64,000 nucleotides of DNA from Streptomyces californicus. Its GTDB lineage: Bacteria; Actinomycetota; Actinomycetes; Streptomycetales; Streptomycetaceae. The notes under the pieces are model-generated. The model ran no database searches. It was not told where the DNA came from and was given only the letters and a program-made list of their open reading frames with translations. Positions 16,326-24,243 of the stretch are shown in pieces. The stretch's first letter is position 1; each line of letters begins with the position of its first letter. Made by a program: the position numbers and the translations under genes. The stretch is taken from assembly GCF_000717645.1 (NCBI RefSeq), contig NZ_JNZZ01000019.1, positions 186,001 through 250,000 of the forward strand, in the 5' to 3' direction.

Positions 16326-17920
16326 GTGACGACGAGGGGCATCTCGCAATCGGTGGGAACCGATACCGCCGAAGAGGACGAACTGCCGGTACGCGGCCGG
16401 GAACCCGGCAACGTGGTCGTCAAGTGGATGACCACGACGGACCACAAGACGATCGGCACGCTCTACCTCGTCACCTCCTTCGCGTTCTTCTGCGTGGGAG
16501 GTCTCCTGGCCCTGGTCATGCGTGCCGAACTGGCCCGCCCCGGAATCCAGCTGCTGTCGAACGAGCAGTTCAACCAGGCGTTCACGATGCACGGCACGAT
16601 CATGCTGCTGATGTTCGCGACGCCGCTGTTCGCCGGATTCGCGAACTGGATCACGCCTACTCCCCGCTCAACGACGCCGTCCGTTCCCCGGGCATCGGCG
16701 CCGACATGTGGATCATGGGTCTGGCCTTCTCCGGCTTCGGCACGATCCTCGGCTCGGTCAACTTCATCACCACCATCATCTGCATGCGCGCTCCCGGCAT
16801 GACGATGTTCCGCATGCCGATCTTCACCTGGAACGTCCTGCTGACCGGCGTCCTGGTCCTGCTGGCCTTCCCGGTCCTCGCCGCGGCCCTGCTCGCGCTG
16901 GAGGCCGACCGCAAGTTCGGCGCGCACGTCTTCGACGCGGCGAACGGCGGAGCGCTCCTGTGGCAGCACCTGTTCTGGTTCTTCGGCCACCCCGAGGTGT
17001 ACATCATCGCCCTGCCGTTCTTCGGCATCGTCACCGAGATCTTCCCGGTCTTCAGCCGCAAACCGGTGTTCGGCTACATCGGCCTGGTCGCGGCCACCAT
17101 CGCCATCGCCGGCCTCTCCGCGACCGTGTGGGCGCACCACATGTTCGTCACGGGCGGTGTGCTGTTGCCGTTCTTCTCGTTCATGACGTTCCTCATCGCC
17201 GTTCCGACCGGGGTGAAGTTCTTCAACTGGATCGGCACGATGTGGAAGGGGTCCATCTCGATGGAGACCCCGATGCTCTGGGCCGTCGGATTCCTGGTCA
17301 CCTTCCTGTTCGGCGGCCTGACCGGGATCATCCTGGCTTCGCCGCCGATGGACTTCCACGTCTCCGACTCGTACTTCGTCGTCGCCCACTTCCACTACGT
17401 GGTGTTCGGTACGGTCGTGTTCGCGATGTTCGCCGGATTCCATTTCTGGTGGCCGAAGTTCACCGGGAAAATGCTCGACGAACGGCTCGGCAAGGTGACG
17501 TTCTGGACGCTGTTCGTCGGCTTCCACGGCACGTTCCTCGTCCAGCACTGGCTCGGCGCGGAAGGCATGCCGCGCCGGTACGCCGACTATCTCGACGCCG
17601 ACGGCTTCACCGCGCTGAACACGATCTCCTCCATCTCCTCGTTCCTGCTCGGCCTGTCGATGCTCCCGTTCTTCTACAACATCTGGAAGACCGCGAAGTA
17701 CGGCGAGAAGATCGAGGTCGACGACCCGTGGGGCTACGGCCGTTCGCTGGAGTGGGCCACCTCCTGCCCGCCGCCCCGGCACAACTTCGTCACCCTGCCG
17801 CGGATCCGGTCCGAATCCCCGGCCTTCGATCTGCACCACCCGACCGTCCGGGCCCTGGCGGACGCCACCAACCGTCCCGACAACTCGGTGGTCGTCGCCC
17901 CGGGGGACCAGCAGACGTGA
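16326..17920 (+). pseudogene. ctaD: cytochrome c oxidase subunit I, internal deletion
   Basis: Subunit I of the aa3-type terminal oxidase, split over two frames. The first frame (16326 to about 16653) encodes the start, the [12 protein letters not shown] segment and helix II with the haem-a ligand His (about residue 89, [15 protein letters not shown]) and stops making sense after FANWI. The second frame (about 16655-17920) resumes at [13 protein letters not shown] and continues with intact [18 protein letters not shown] and [11 protein letters not shown] metal-binding motifs to the usual C-terminus. By memory of intact Streptomyces CtaD, about 46 residues (PLQIGAPD... and helix III) are missing. 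The junction fits a 136-bp deletion between 16653 and 16654. The GTG start has GAAGGAG. No other cta genes are near, so this is probably an accessory copy. Confidence 0.85.
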
Positions 17921-17958
17921 CCGGCCCCGTACCGATGAGGCCACGGAGAGGACGGCAT

Positions 17959-18300
17959 GTGACATCCGACAAGGACAGCGCCCGGGGCCTGGCCCAGCTG
18001 GAGGGCTTCCTGCTGTGGAACGCCGAGGTCGAGCGGGCCCGCCGCCGGGCGTGCCGGTTCACCGATCAGCTGCCCTGGCTGACCACGGCGCAGCGCGAGG
18101 ACGTCGAGCGGGTGTTCGTCGCCGAACACGTCACCACCGCCCGGGAATCGCTCATCCGCGTCCGGGACCGCGCGGAGGAACTGCGCGCGGAGTACAGCGG
18201 GCGCTACAACCGCCTCCGGGCCCGCTGCGTCGCCGTCTCCGCCGGCGCGGTGGGCGCGGCGACCTGTCTCGGTACGGCCCTGACGCTGGTCCTGCGCTGA
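17959..18300 (+). CDS. small protein with C-terminal membrane helix
   Basis: A 113-residue protein of unknown function. Residues 1-85 are mostly charged helix (LAQLEGFLLWNAEVERARRRACRFTDQLPWLTTAQREDVE). A single C-terminal hydrophobic helix (CVAVSAGAVGAATCLGTALTLVL) suggests tail-anchoring. The GTG at 17959 follows GGAGAGGA and lies 38 bases after the ctaD stop, so the gene is probably transcribed with the broken ctaD and may once have served the oxidase. An in-frame GTG overlapping the ctaD stop (17917) is an alternative. Confidence 0.7.
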   Translation: MTSDKDSARGLAQLEGFLLWNAEVERARRRACRFTDQLPWLTTAQREDVERVFVAEHVTTARESLIRVRDRAEELRAEYSGRYNRLRARCVAVSAGAVGAATCLGTALTLVLR

Positions 18301-18302
18301 CC

Positions 18303-18331
18303 CCGGTGCGGCCGTCGACCGGCCGCACCGG
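18303..18331. terminator. bidirectional terminator hairpin
   Basis: Arms CCGGTGCGGCCG (18303-18314) and CGGCCGCACCGG (18320-18331) pair perfectly around TCGAC, 2 bases after the stop of the small membrane protein gene. The convergent ECF sigma gene ends about 190 bp further on. Confidence 0.8.
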
Positions 18332-18518
18332 AACGCCCGGTCCGCGAGATCCCGGACGGTCGACGGAGTGTCCGGTGGAAGGGGGCGGCCGGCGGGATCG
18401 GCGCACACCCTCCAGCGATCACGATCACGATGGCGCCCGCGTCGTCGGCGTGCGCCGGGTGGCCTGCTCGGGCCGGGCACGACCCCGTGGGCGGCACACC
18501 TCCCTGCCCCGCACGGAG

Positions 18519-20135
18519 TCAGCGGGAGCCGAACACCTGCGTCCACACCGGTCCGTCCCCCGACTCCTGCTTGCCCATGCCGATTTCCTTGAACGAGCAG
18601 TTGAGGATGTTGGCACGGTGCCCCGGGCTGTCCATCCACGCCTGCATCACCTCGGCGGGGGTGCGCTGGCCCTTGGCGATGTTCTCGCCGTAGGTGGTCC
18701 ACTGATAGCCGGCGGCCGTGATCCTGTCGTCCGGCTCCCTGCCGTCCTGTGACGTGTGGTCGAAGTAGTCGTTGGCCGCCATGTCGGCGGAGTGGCGCTG
18801 CGCCGCCGTGTTGAGCAGACCGTTGACCGACACCGGACCGCAACCCTCCTTCGCGCGCTCGGCGTTGACCAAGGCGGTGACCTGCTCGGCCATCCCCGAG
18901 GGGGCGGGCGGGGCAGGCTTGGGTTTGGGCGGCTTCGGGGCCGGGGCCGCGGAGGTGGGCGCGGGCGGTGCCGGAGTGCTCTTCTTCGGCTTCGCCGCGG
19001 CGGTGCGAGAAGGGCTCGGCGACGCCGAAGCGCTGGGCGACGCCGGCGCCGACGCGGAGGCCGAGGGAGTCGGGGCCGACGAAGGGGAAGCGGGTAGCGG
19101 TAGCCCGGAACGTGAGGCCGGAGCGTCCGCCGTCACCGTCGTCGCGTCCTGCTCGTCGCCGTCGGTGTAGAGGTGCACCGCCGTGCCGCCCGAGCCCAGC
19201 GCGGCGACCGCCACCACCGCGGCGATGGTCGAATTGCGCCGACGGCGCCGGGACTGGACCCGCCTGCGCTCGGCCCGCCCCGCCGCGGTCGCCTTACCGG
19301 ACGCGCCCGGCGCGGGCACCTGGAGCCGCGCCGCGGCGGCCAGAAGTTCGGGGGTCGCCCCCGCGCCCGCGATCGCGGCCACCGGAATCAGCGCGAGCCC
19401 CACGAGCAGCCCCTCGGCGGGCACCAGGCCTGAGCTGAGTCCCGAGCAGACCGTGCAGTCGCGGGCGTGGCGGGCCAACCGCTTGCGCCACAGCGCCGAG
19501 GGGACACCGTCCCACCCCGCGGCGACGTCCTCCAGCAGGACGCAGGGAGGTTCGGCGGTCAGCGCGCTCACCACGACCCGCGCCGCCTCCAACTGCGCCT
19601 TCATGCGCTGCACCCGTACGGCGGTGTGCTGCGGGGTGAGTTCGAGCGCGGCACAGACCTCGGACCGGGACAGGTGCCCGGCGGTCTCCAGCCACCACAG
19701 CGACAGCAGGGCGCGGTCGTCCTCCTCCAGCCACCGTGTCGCCTCCGCCACCTGCCTCCGCTGACCGGTCAGGCCGAGCTCCAGGATCGTCGCCTCGACG
19801 AAGTCGGCCCGGGGGTCGGGCAGTTCGTAGGCGGCCTCCAGCCGGTCCGCGGGTATCGCCCCCGACTGCTGCTGCCGCCAGTGCGTGCGTATCTCGTTCA
19901 TGGCGATCGCCACCAGCCACGAACGGAAGCTCTGCGGGGAACGCAGTTCGGGCAGGCCCCTGAGCATGCGCAGGACCGTCTCCTGCACCACGTCGTCCAC
20001 GTCCGCGTGGCCGTCCAGGGCACGCCCGACGACGTTGTAGAGCAGCGGCAGGTACGCCGAGACGAGCCGGTCCTCGGCCCGCCGGTCGCCGCTCCGTGCC
20101 GCGGTGATCAAGGCCGTCGGGTGATCCTTGCCCAT
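18519..20135 (-). CDS. membrane-tethered ECF sigma factor with CAP domain
   Basis: A 538-residue fusion. Residues about 1-185 are an ECF sigma factor: region 2 (LPLLYNVVGRALDGHADVDDVVQETVLRMLRGLPEL, SFRSWLVAIAMNEIRTHWR) and region 4 (LSRSEVCAALELTPQHTAVRVQRMKAQL). Next is a zinc-finger-like piece (HARDCTVCSG) as in anti-sigma domains, a hydrophobic stretch, an Arg-rich basic segment and a membrane helix (STIAAVVAVAALGSGGTAV, about residues 310-330). A Pro/Ser/Ala/Lys linker of ~100 residues leads to a C-terminal CAP/SCP domain (NAERAKEGCGPV, HSADMAANDYFDHTSQDG, YGENIAKGQRTPAEVMQAWMDSPGHRANIL). The order implies sigma inside and CAP outside the cell. The ATG at 20135 is chosen; the ribosome binding site is weak. 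Confidence 0.88.
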   Translation of the reverse strand: MGKDHPTALITAARSGDRRAEDRLVSAYLPLLYNVVGRALDGHADVDDVVQETVLRMLRGLPELRSPQSFRSWLVAIAMNEIRTHWRQQQSGAIPADRLEAAYELPDPRADFVEATILELGLTGQRRQVAEATRWLEEDDRALLSLWWLETAGHLSRSEVCAALELTPQHTAVRVQRMKAQLEAARVVVSALTAEPPCVLLEDVAAGWDGVPSALWRKRLARHARDCTVCSGLSSGLVPAEGLLVGLALIPVAAIAGAGATPELLAAAARLQVPAPGASGKATAAGRAERRRVQSRRRRRNSTIAAVVAVAALGSGGTAVHLYTDGDEQDATTVTADAPASRSGLPLPASPSSAPTPSASASAPASPSASASPSPSRTAAAKPKKSTPAPPAPTSAAPAPKPPKPKPAPPAPSGMAEQVTALVNAERAKEGCGPVSVNGLLNTAAQRHSADMAANDYFDHTSQDGREPDDRITAAGYQWTTYGENIAKGQRTPAEVMQAWMDSPGHRANILNCSFKEIGMGKQESGDGPVWTQVFGSR

Positions 20136-20326
20136 GCTGTGCTCACTCTTCCGGGGTCGGGTTCTGTCACTTCCCACACTCGGGAGACGGCGTGCGAGCG
20201 GGACGATAACAAGAATCTCCGGTAGGACCCCGGAAACTTTCCATCAGCCTTTCCGGGCTGTCCGGGCTCCGGCGACACCGCGCCGGCGGCCCGCGCGAAC
20301 GGGCCGAGTGCGGTGCGACGGGGAGG

Positions 20327-20371
20327 CACGGGTCCCGGGCCACAGTCGGCGACTGTGGCCCGGGACCCGTG
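20327..20371 (-). terminator. long terminator hairpin
   Basis: A perfect 21-bp stem (arms 20327-20347 and 20351-20371, core GGTCCCGGGCCACAG) with a 3-base loop, 30 bases downstream of the MT0933-type gene read leftward. It lies upstream of the ECF sigma gene and would insulate it. Confidence 0.8.
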
Positions 20372-20401
20372 CGTGCGGCCGGCGGTGGCCGGAGGGGCCG
20401 A

Positions 20402-20596
20402 TCAGCCGCGCGACGGCCCGTCCTGGTCGCGCTCCGTACCGAACTGCTGCTTCAGCTTGTCCTGGGCGGTGTCCACATGCTTCGCGTGCTTGCCCTGCGT
20501 ACGGTCGTCGACCATGTCCCCGGCCTTGTCGATTCCCTTGCCGGCCTGGTCCTCGTGGCCCTTGAGCATCTTCTTGATCTTGTCCAGTGCGGACAT
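20402..20596 (-). CDS. MT0933/Rv0909-type antitoxin-like protein
   Basis: A 64-residue highly charged helical protein: MSALDKIKKMLKGHEDQAGKGIDKAGDMVDDRTQGKHAKHVDTAQDKLKQQ. The LDKIK..L, KGIDKAGDMVDDRTQGKHAKHVD pattern fits the actinobacterial MT0933 (Rv0909) antitoxin family better than CsbD. In Mycobacterium the partner is an adjacent SRPBCC protein; here no toxin gene adjoins, so a free-standing stress protein is equally likely. The ATG at 20596 follows GAGGAGGA, a strong site, and a terminator follows the gene. Confidence 0.75.
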   Translation of the reverse strand: MSALDKIKKMLKGHEDQAGKGIDKAGDMVDDRTQGKHAKHVDTAQDKLKQQFGTERDQDGPSRG

Positions 20597-20911
20597 ACGT
20601 CCTCCTCGTCGACGCTGCTCCCCCTCCCAAGGGTCACCGCCCGGGGCGCTCTCCGCATCCGCGCCGGCGAGCGGACCCTCCTGCGGAGCGCGGGCCGCGG
20701 CGGGGGACAGGTGTGAACCCGCGACGGCTGGGCAGATACCGGGTTACCAGGAGGAGGTGGTGGCATTGGGCCGCATCCGAGTCGTCGTCCGTCGTCCCCC
20801 GCCCCCTACGGGGCCGCCGCCGCTCGACCTGCGGACCCCTTCCGGCCGCCCCCTTCCGTACTGACCCGCGACGCCACCGGCCCTCCACGAAGCCGGTGGC
20901 GTCCCTGCGTG
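20597..20911. other. intergenic region with one possible tiny ORF
   Basis: This 315-bp gap holds the promoter of the leftward MT0933-type gene on its left side. Apart from the possible small ORF at 20760-20864, I see no gene or clear structure. Confidence 0.5.
20760..20864 (+). CDS. possible 34-residue basic peptide
   Basis: A short frame preceded by a perfect GGAGGAGG ribosome binding site (20751-20757). Starts are GTG at 20760 (4-base spacing) or TTG at 20766 (9-base spacing). The peptide ALGRIRVVVRRPPPPTGPP... is basic and Pro-rich and ends in GRPLPY. It has no homologue I recognise. The strong site is the only evidence, and GGAGG can occur by chance in such DNA. Confidence 0.25.
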   Translation: MALGRIRVVVRRPPPPTGPPPLDLRTPSGRPLPY

Positions 20912-21952
20912 CTACCCGTGATCGGGGAGCGGTCCGCCGTCGAGCGGACCGTGGCGTCCCGGGCGGTCCTCGTACCGCTCCGAGGGCGGACCCGACAGCG
21001 GTGCGAGCTGCTCCACCAGAGCCTCCAGCTCCTCGACGGCGTACTCCGTCTCCCTGCGGATGTTCCTGTGCTCCGCCACGATGGCGCCGAGCAGCAGCGC
21101 GGTGAGGGCGACGCATCCGTTGAGCACCGAGAGGTTGACCATGACCTCCATCAGGCTGTGCCCCGCGAACGGACCCAGAGCATCCGTTCCGGCGATGATG
21201 GCGAGCACCGAGACGACCAGGGCGCACGGAGCGCTGCCGGGCAGCTGGAAGCGCAGAGCCGCCCAGATGACGACCGGGAACACCAGATAGATCATCGACA
21301 GCGAGCTGCGCGTGGCGATCAAGGATGCCGCCACCACGGTGATTCCGAGGACGGACGCCTCCAGCCACCGGTCGCCCGGCCGGGGCCACCGGATCCCGCG
21401 CAGCACCAGCAGCACGGGGGTGACCACCAGGACGCCCATCGCGTCCCCCGCCCACCACGACGACCAGACCAGCCAGAACCGGCCGGGCGGCACCTTCCCG
21501 TCGATCAGCAGCGTGAGACTCCCGACGGTGGAGCTGAGCAGCATCCCCGCGAACGCCCCGAGGAACACCAGGCAGACGCCGTCCCGCAGCCGGGCCAGCT
21601 CGATGCGGAAGCCCACCTTGCGCAGCAGCGCGTACGACGCGAGCGGGGCGATGGTGTTGCCGAACATGATGGCCAGCCGGCTCACGGTGAACGCGTCGCC
21701 GATCTCGGTGACCGTGAGCAGGGTTCCCAGGGGGATGCCGGGCCAGACGCGGACGCCCAGGCACAGGAGTGCGGCAACCGCGATCCCGGTCGGCGGCCAC
21801 AGCGGTGTCACCACGGCGCCGTCCAGGACGATCTGGCGCATCAGCCCGATTCGCCCGGCGAGGAAGTAGGCGCCGGTCACACCCAGGACCTGCGCCACGT
21901 ACACGGCCCGACGTCTGGCTTCCTCGCTGCGGATCACCCACTCATCAGACAC
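20912..21952 (-). CDS. MASE1-domain integral membrane sensor
   Basis: A 346-residue membrane protein that is a MASE1 sensory domain: about eight helices, with the diagnostic GRIGLMRQIVLDGAVVTPLWPPTGIAVAALLCLG segment at residues ~33-66, a WW-containing loop (WLVWSSWWAGDAMGVLVVTPVLLVL) and FPVVIWAALRFQLPGS. The end is a coiled-coil-like helix (EHRNIRRETEYAVEELEALVEQL), but no kinase, cyclase or phosphatase domain follows. It sits 48 bp downstream of a SpoIIE phosphatase gene in the same direction, so the two may act as a split sensor and output. The GTG at 21952 is the start; its ribosome binding site is weak. Confidence 0.85.
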   Translation of the reverse strand: MSDEWVIRSEEARRRAVYVAQVLGVTGAYFLAGRIGLMRQIVLDGAVVTPLWPPTGIAVAALLCLGVRVWPGIPLGTLLTVTEIGDAFTVSRLAIMFGNTIAPLASYALLRKVGFRIELARLRDGVCLVFLGAFAGMLLSSTVGSLTLLIDGKVPPGRFWLVWSSWWAGDAMGVLVVTPVLLVLRGIRWPRPGDRWLEASVLGITVVAASLIATRSSLSMIYLVFPVVIWAALRFQLPGSAPCALVVSVLAIIAGTDALGPFAGHSLMEVMVNLSVLNGCVALTALLLGAIVAEHRNIRRETEYAVEELEALVEQLAPLSGPPSERYEDRPGRHGPLDGGPLPDHG

Positions 21953-22000
21953 CGGCCGCGGGAGGAGAGGGGCGGTGACACGCGCGGCGCGATCGCGCCG

Positions 22001-22834
22001 TCACCGCCTCCCGCCGCGGGCCGCCCCGTGCCGCAGGACCAGTACGGCGGCGTCGTCCTCGTGGCCCGTGTCCTCCGCCGCGCCCAGCACCATGCCTGCC
22101 AGCCGGCTCGCGCTCGCCCCCACGTGCCCGGCGATCAGCCGTCGTACCCGTTCCAGACCGTCCTCGATCAGCAGTGACGGGCCCTCGACCACGCCGTCCG
22201 TGAGCAGCACGATCGCCCCGTCGGAGTCGAGGGTGCGCCGGGTGACCGGATAGCCCTCGCCGCGTTCGATGCCCAGCGGCAGGCCACCGGGGTCCTCGGT
22301 GACGCCGGACCTGCCTTCCGCGGTGGCCCACACGCACGCCACATGGCCGGCCCGCGCGCTGTGCAGGTCCCGGGTCGCCGGGTCCAGCCGCAGGAAGGTG
22401 CAGGTCGCGAAGAGGCCCGAGTCCACGGAGAGCAGCAGATCGTTGGTCCGGCCCAGGATCTCGCCGGGGTCGGAGACGGTGCCCGCGATGGCCCGCATCG
22501 CGATGCGCACCTGTCCCATGAAGGCGGCCGCCTCGACGTCGTGGCCCTGGACGTCGCCGATGGCGAAACCGAGGGAGCCGTCCGCGAGCGGGAAGCCGTC
22601 ATACCAGTCGCCGCCGATGTCCAGCCCGTGGCGGGCGGGGGCGTAGCCCGCCGCCGACCGCAGCCCCGGAAGGGAGGGCAGCGCGGCCGGGAGCATGTCG
22701 CGCTGAAGCGCCTGCGCCAGCTCCACCCTCGCCTGATGGAACTCCACCTCGCGCCGGGCGCGGGCGGTGAGGTCCTGCAGGGTGGAGAGCAGATCGTCCG
22801 CACTGGCCGAGCGGGAGGTCCGACGCCGGTTCAT
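22001..22834 (-). CDS. stand-alone SpoIIE/PP2C phosphatase
   Basis: A 277-residue protein phosphatase. A short N-terminal coiled coil (STLQDLTARARREVEFHQARVELAQALQRDMLPA) leads into the SpoIIE PP2C domain with GGDWYDGFPL, IGDVQGHDVEAAAFMGQ, LLTDGVVEGP and HEDDAAVLVLR, which carry the metal-binding Asp residues. It has no sensor domain of its own. The MASE1 gene just downstream, with a matching coiled coil, is the obvious partner. The ATG at 22834 follows GGAGCGG. Likely targets are anti-anti-sigma factors, as for related Streptomyces proteins. Confidence 0.9.
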   Translation of the reverse strand: MNRRRTSRSASADDLLSTLQDLTARARREVEFHQARVELAQALQRDMLPAALPSLPGLRSAAGYAPARHGLDIGGDWYDGFPLADGSLGFAIGDVQGHDVEAAAFMGQVRIAMRAIAGTVSDPGEILGRTNDLLLSVDSGLFATCTFLRLDPATRDLHSARAGHVACVWATAEGRSGVTEDPGGLPLGIERGEGYPVTRRTLDSDGAIVLLTDGVVEGPSLLIEDGLERVRRLIAGHVGASASRLAGMVLGAAEDTGHEDDAAVLVLRHGAARGGRR

Positions 22835-22937
22835 GTGCCGCTCCGCGGTGCGATATGTCCATGAATCATATAACCGGTTCCCCGGTCCGGCGACTGCGGC
22901 GGCGAGGACCGGTGCTACGGCGGATCAGCCACCCCGG

Positions 22938-23558
22938 TCAGGACGCCCGGGCGCGATACAGATCCCTGAGCAGGGCGATCTCGGCCCCGTGGTGCAGTAC
23001 CTCCTGGTTGACCCACCAGACGATGTCGACGAACACGTCCTCGGCGTCGCTGCCGTTCGGGTACGTGCTGTATCCGATGGTGTCCAGGGCGGCCTCGTCG
23101 GCGGAGAGCAGCGCTTCCCTCCACGCGGCGGACGCGGACTCGAAGGCGGCCACCGCGCCGGCAGCGTCACCCGGGGTGCGGTAGCCCTCACGCGTGAGCG
23201 ACCTGGAGCCCCGGGTGTGGTCGGCCCGGAGCGTGAGCATTTCGGAGAGGTGGCTCAGCCGCCACGCGAGTGTGGTGAACGGCGGGGGGAAGGGGTGCGG
23301 CGAGTCGGCCGAGTCCCGACCCCACGCACCGGCCCCCGCCAGCGCGGTCGCTCGCTCCCCGGGGCCGTCGTCGCGCCGTCGGACGGACCAGCAGCCGGGC
23401 GCGGGCTCCCAGAGGTACTCGTCGTCGCCGAGCGGGACGACCCCGATGTCGACGCCGTTGCCGCTGTCCATGAGCGGACCGGCGAGGCGGGACAGGAGCC
23501 GCTCGCAGGCGAAGTCGTACTGCTCCAGGAGCGGGATCAGGCGCAAAGGAAGTGTCAC
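22938..23558 (-). CDS. DinB/DUF664-like protein
   Basis: A 206-residue protein with DinB-superfamily features: an N-terminal LLEQYDFACERLLSRLAGPL helix, a Trp-containing segment (EYLWEPAPGCWSVR), and spaced His residues (RLSHLSEMLTLRADH near residue 105 and VNQEVLHHGAEIALLRDLYRA at the end) that match the metal-binding four-helix bundle. Some members are thiol (mycothiol) transferases. The substrate is unknown. The start is taken as the GTG at 23558, where the fold begins; no clear ribosome binding site supports it. Confidence 0.8.
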   Translation of the reverse strand: MTLPLRLIPLLEQYDFACERLLSRLAGPLMDSGNGVDIGVVPLGDDEYLWEPAPGCWSVRRRDDGPGERATALAGAGAWGRDSADSPHPFPPPFTTLAWRLSHLSEMLTLRADHTRGSRSLTREGYRTPGDAAGAVAAFESASAAWREALLSADEAALDTIGYSTYPNGSDAEDVFVDIVWWVNQEVLHHGAEIALLRDLYRARAS

Positions 23559-23733
23559 CGGTGGAGCGTGCCACAGCTCGTGCCCGCACGCGCCTCCCTT
23601 TTCGGCGGAGGCCGGGAAGGTTCGGCGACCGGAGCGCGGGGGGAGTCCGGGCCAAGCGCGGGGGAGAGGGGGCGGGAGGCCGGATGGACCCTCGCGCCGA
23701 GCCTTTGTCAGTGGCCGGTGGGATGCTGCCCGC

Positions 23734-24003
23734 ATGGACGAGCTGATGAGGCAGCGACGGGTGTACGGCACCGACCACGACGACCCCTGCCCCGGGCCGA
23801 GACCGGGGCACGACTACCGCGAGCTGGTCGGCGGCCCGCTCGACGGGCTGCTGCTCGACGTCACGGGGTGGGACGACGCCGACCTGCGCGACGGCGCCGG
23901 GCTGGTCACCGAGATCGGCGCCTACGGCCCCGGCGGACGTGCCGAGTACGGGCCGCGCTCGCCGGACAGCCACCAGTGGGACTGGCGCGGCGACGTGCGC
24001 TGA
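23734..24003 (+). CDS. hypothetical protein
   Basis: An 89-residue acidic protein. It contains CPGPRPGHDYRELVGGPLDGLLLDVTGW and ends DSHQWDWRGDVR. The GGPLDGLLLDV motif recurs in small actinobacterial proteins of unknown role. It has no membrane helix or catalytic motif. The ATG at 23734 gives the likely start, though no strong ribosome binding site precedes it. It lies just left of tRNA-Trp and divergent from the DinB-like gene. Confidence 0.65.
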   Translation: MDELMRQRRVYGTDHDDPCPGPRPGHDYRELVGGPLDGLLLDVTGWDDADLRDGAGLVTEIGAYGPGGRAEYGPRSPDSHQWDWRGDVR

Positions 24004-24024
24004 CACGGCGCCGGGCGGTGTCGG

Positions 24025-24097
24025 CAGGGGCGGCAGGAATCGAACCTGCGACATACGGTTTTGGAGACCGCCGCTCTGGCCGCTGAGCTACGCCCCT
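24025..24097 (-). tRNA. tRNA-Trp (anticodon CCA)
   Basis: Read on the minus strand, a 73-nt cloverleaf: acceptor AGGGGCG pairs with CGCCCCT, the discriminator is G, the D arm is GCTC..GAGC, the anticodon arm CGGTCTCCAAAACCG carries CCA in a seven-base loop, and the T arm is CAGGTTCGATTCCTG. The 3' CCA is not encoded. The 5' half follows the usual Streptomyces tRNA-Trp closely, while the variable loop and T stem differ from the copy I recall near secE-nusG, so this may be a second gene. Confidence 0.93.
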
Positions 24098-24243
24098 TGG
24101 TTGCGTCACGGAGCCTGCCACCTCGTGGCCCGGGTGCCAACGGATTATCCGACCCCGCGCGACCGACCGGCGCGCGGGCGCGGTCGCACGGGCCGGGGGA
24201 GCGGATGCGGACCGGGCCCCGCCGTCCGATAGGTTGGCCGGTC

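Noticed and set aside
16326..16802. The short first frame of ctaD as a separate 158-residue gene
   Set aside because: After FANWI its translation turns to Pro/Ser/Arg-rich nonsense, and the ctaD sequence resumes in another frame.
20402..20596. CsbD family call for the 64-residue protein
   Set aside because: CsbD repeats of the KGKxKE type are missing; LDKIK and DDRTQGKHAKHVD fit the MT0933 family better.
15478..20596. SRPBCC and MT0933-type genes as one toxin-antitoxin pair
   Set aside because: They are about 4.4 kb and several genes apart; known pairs are adjacent.
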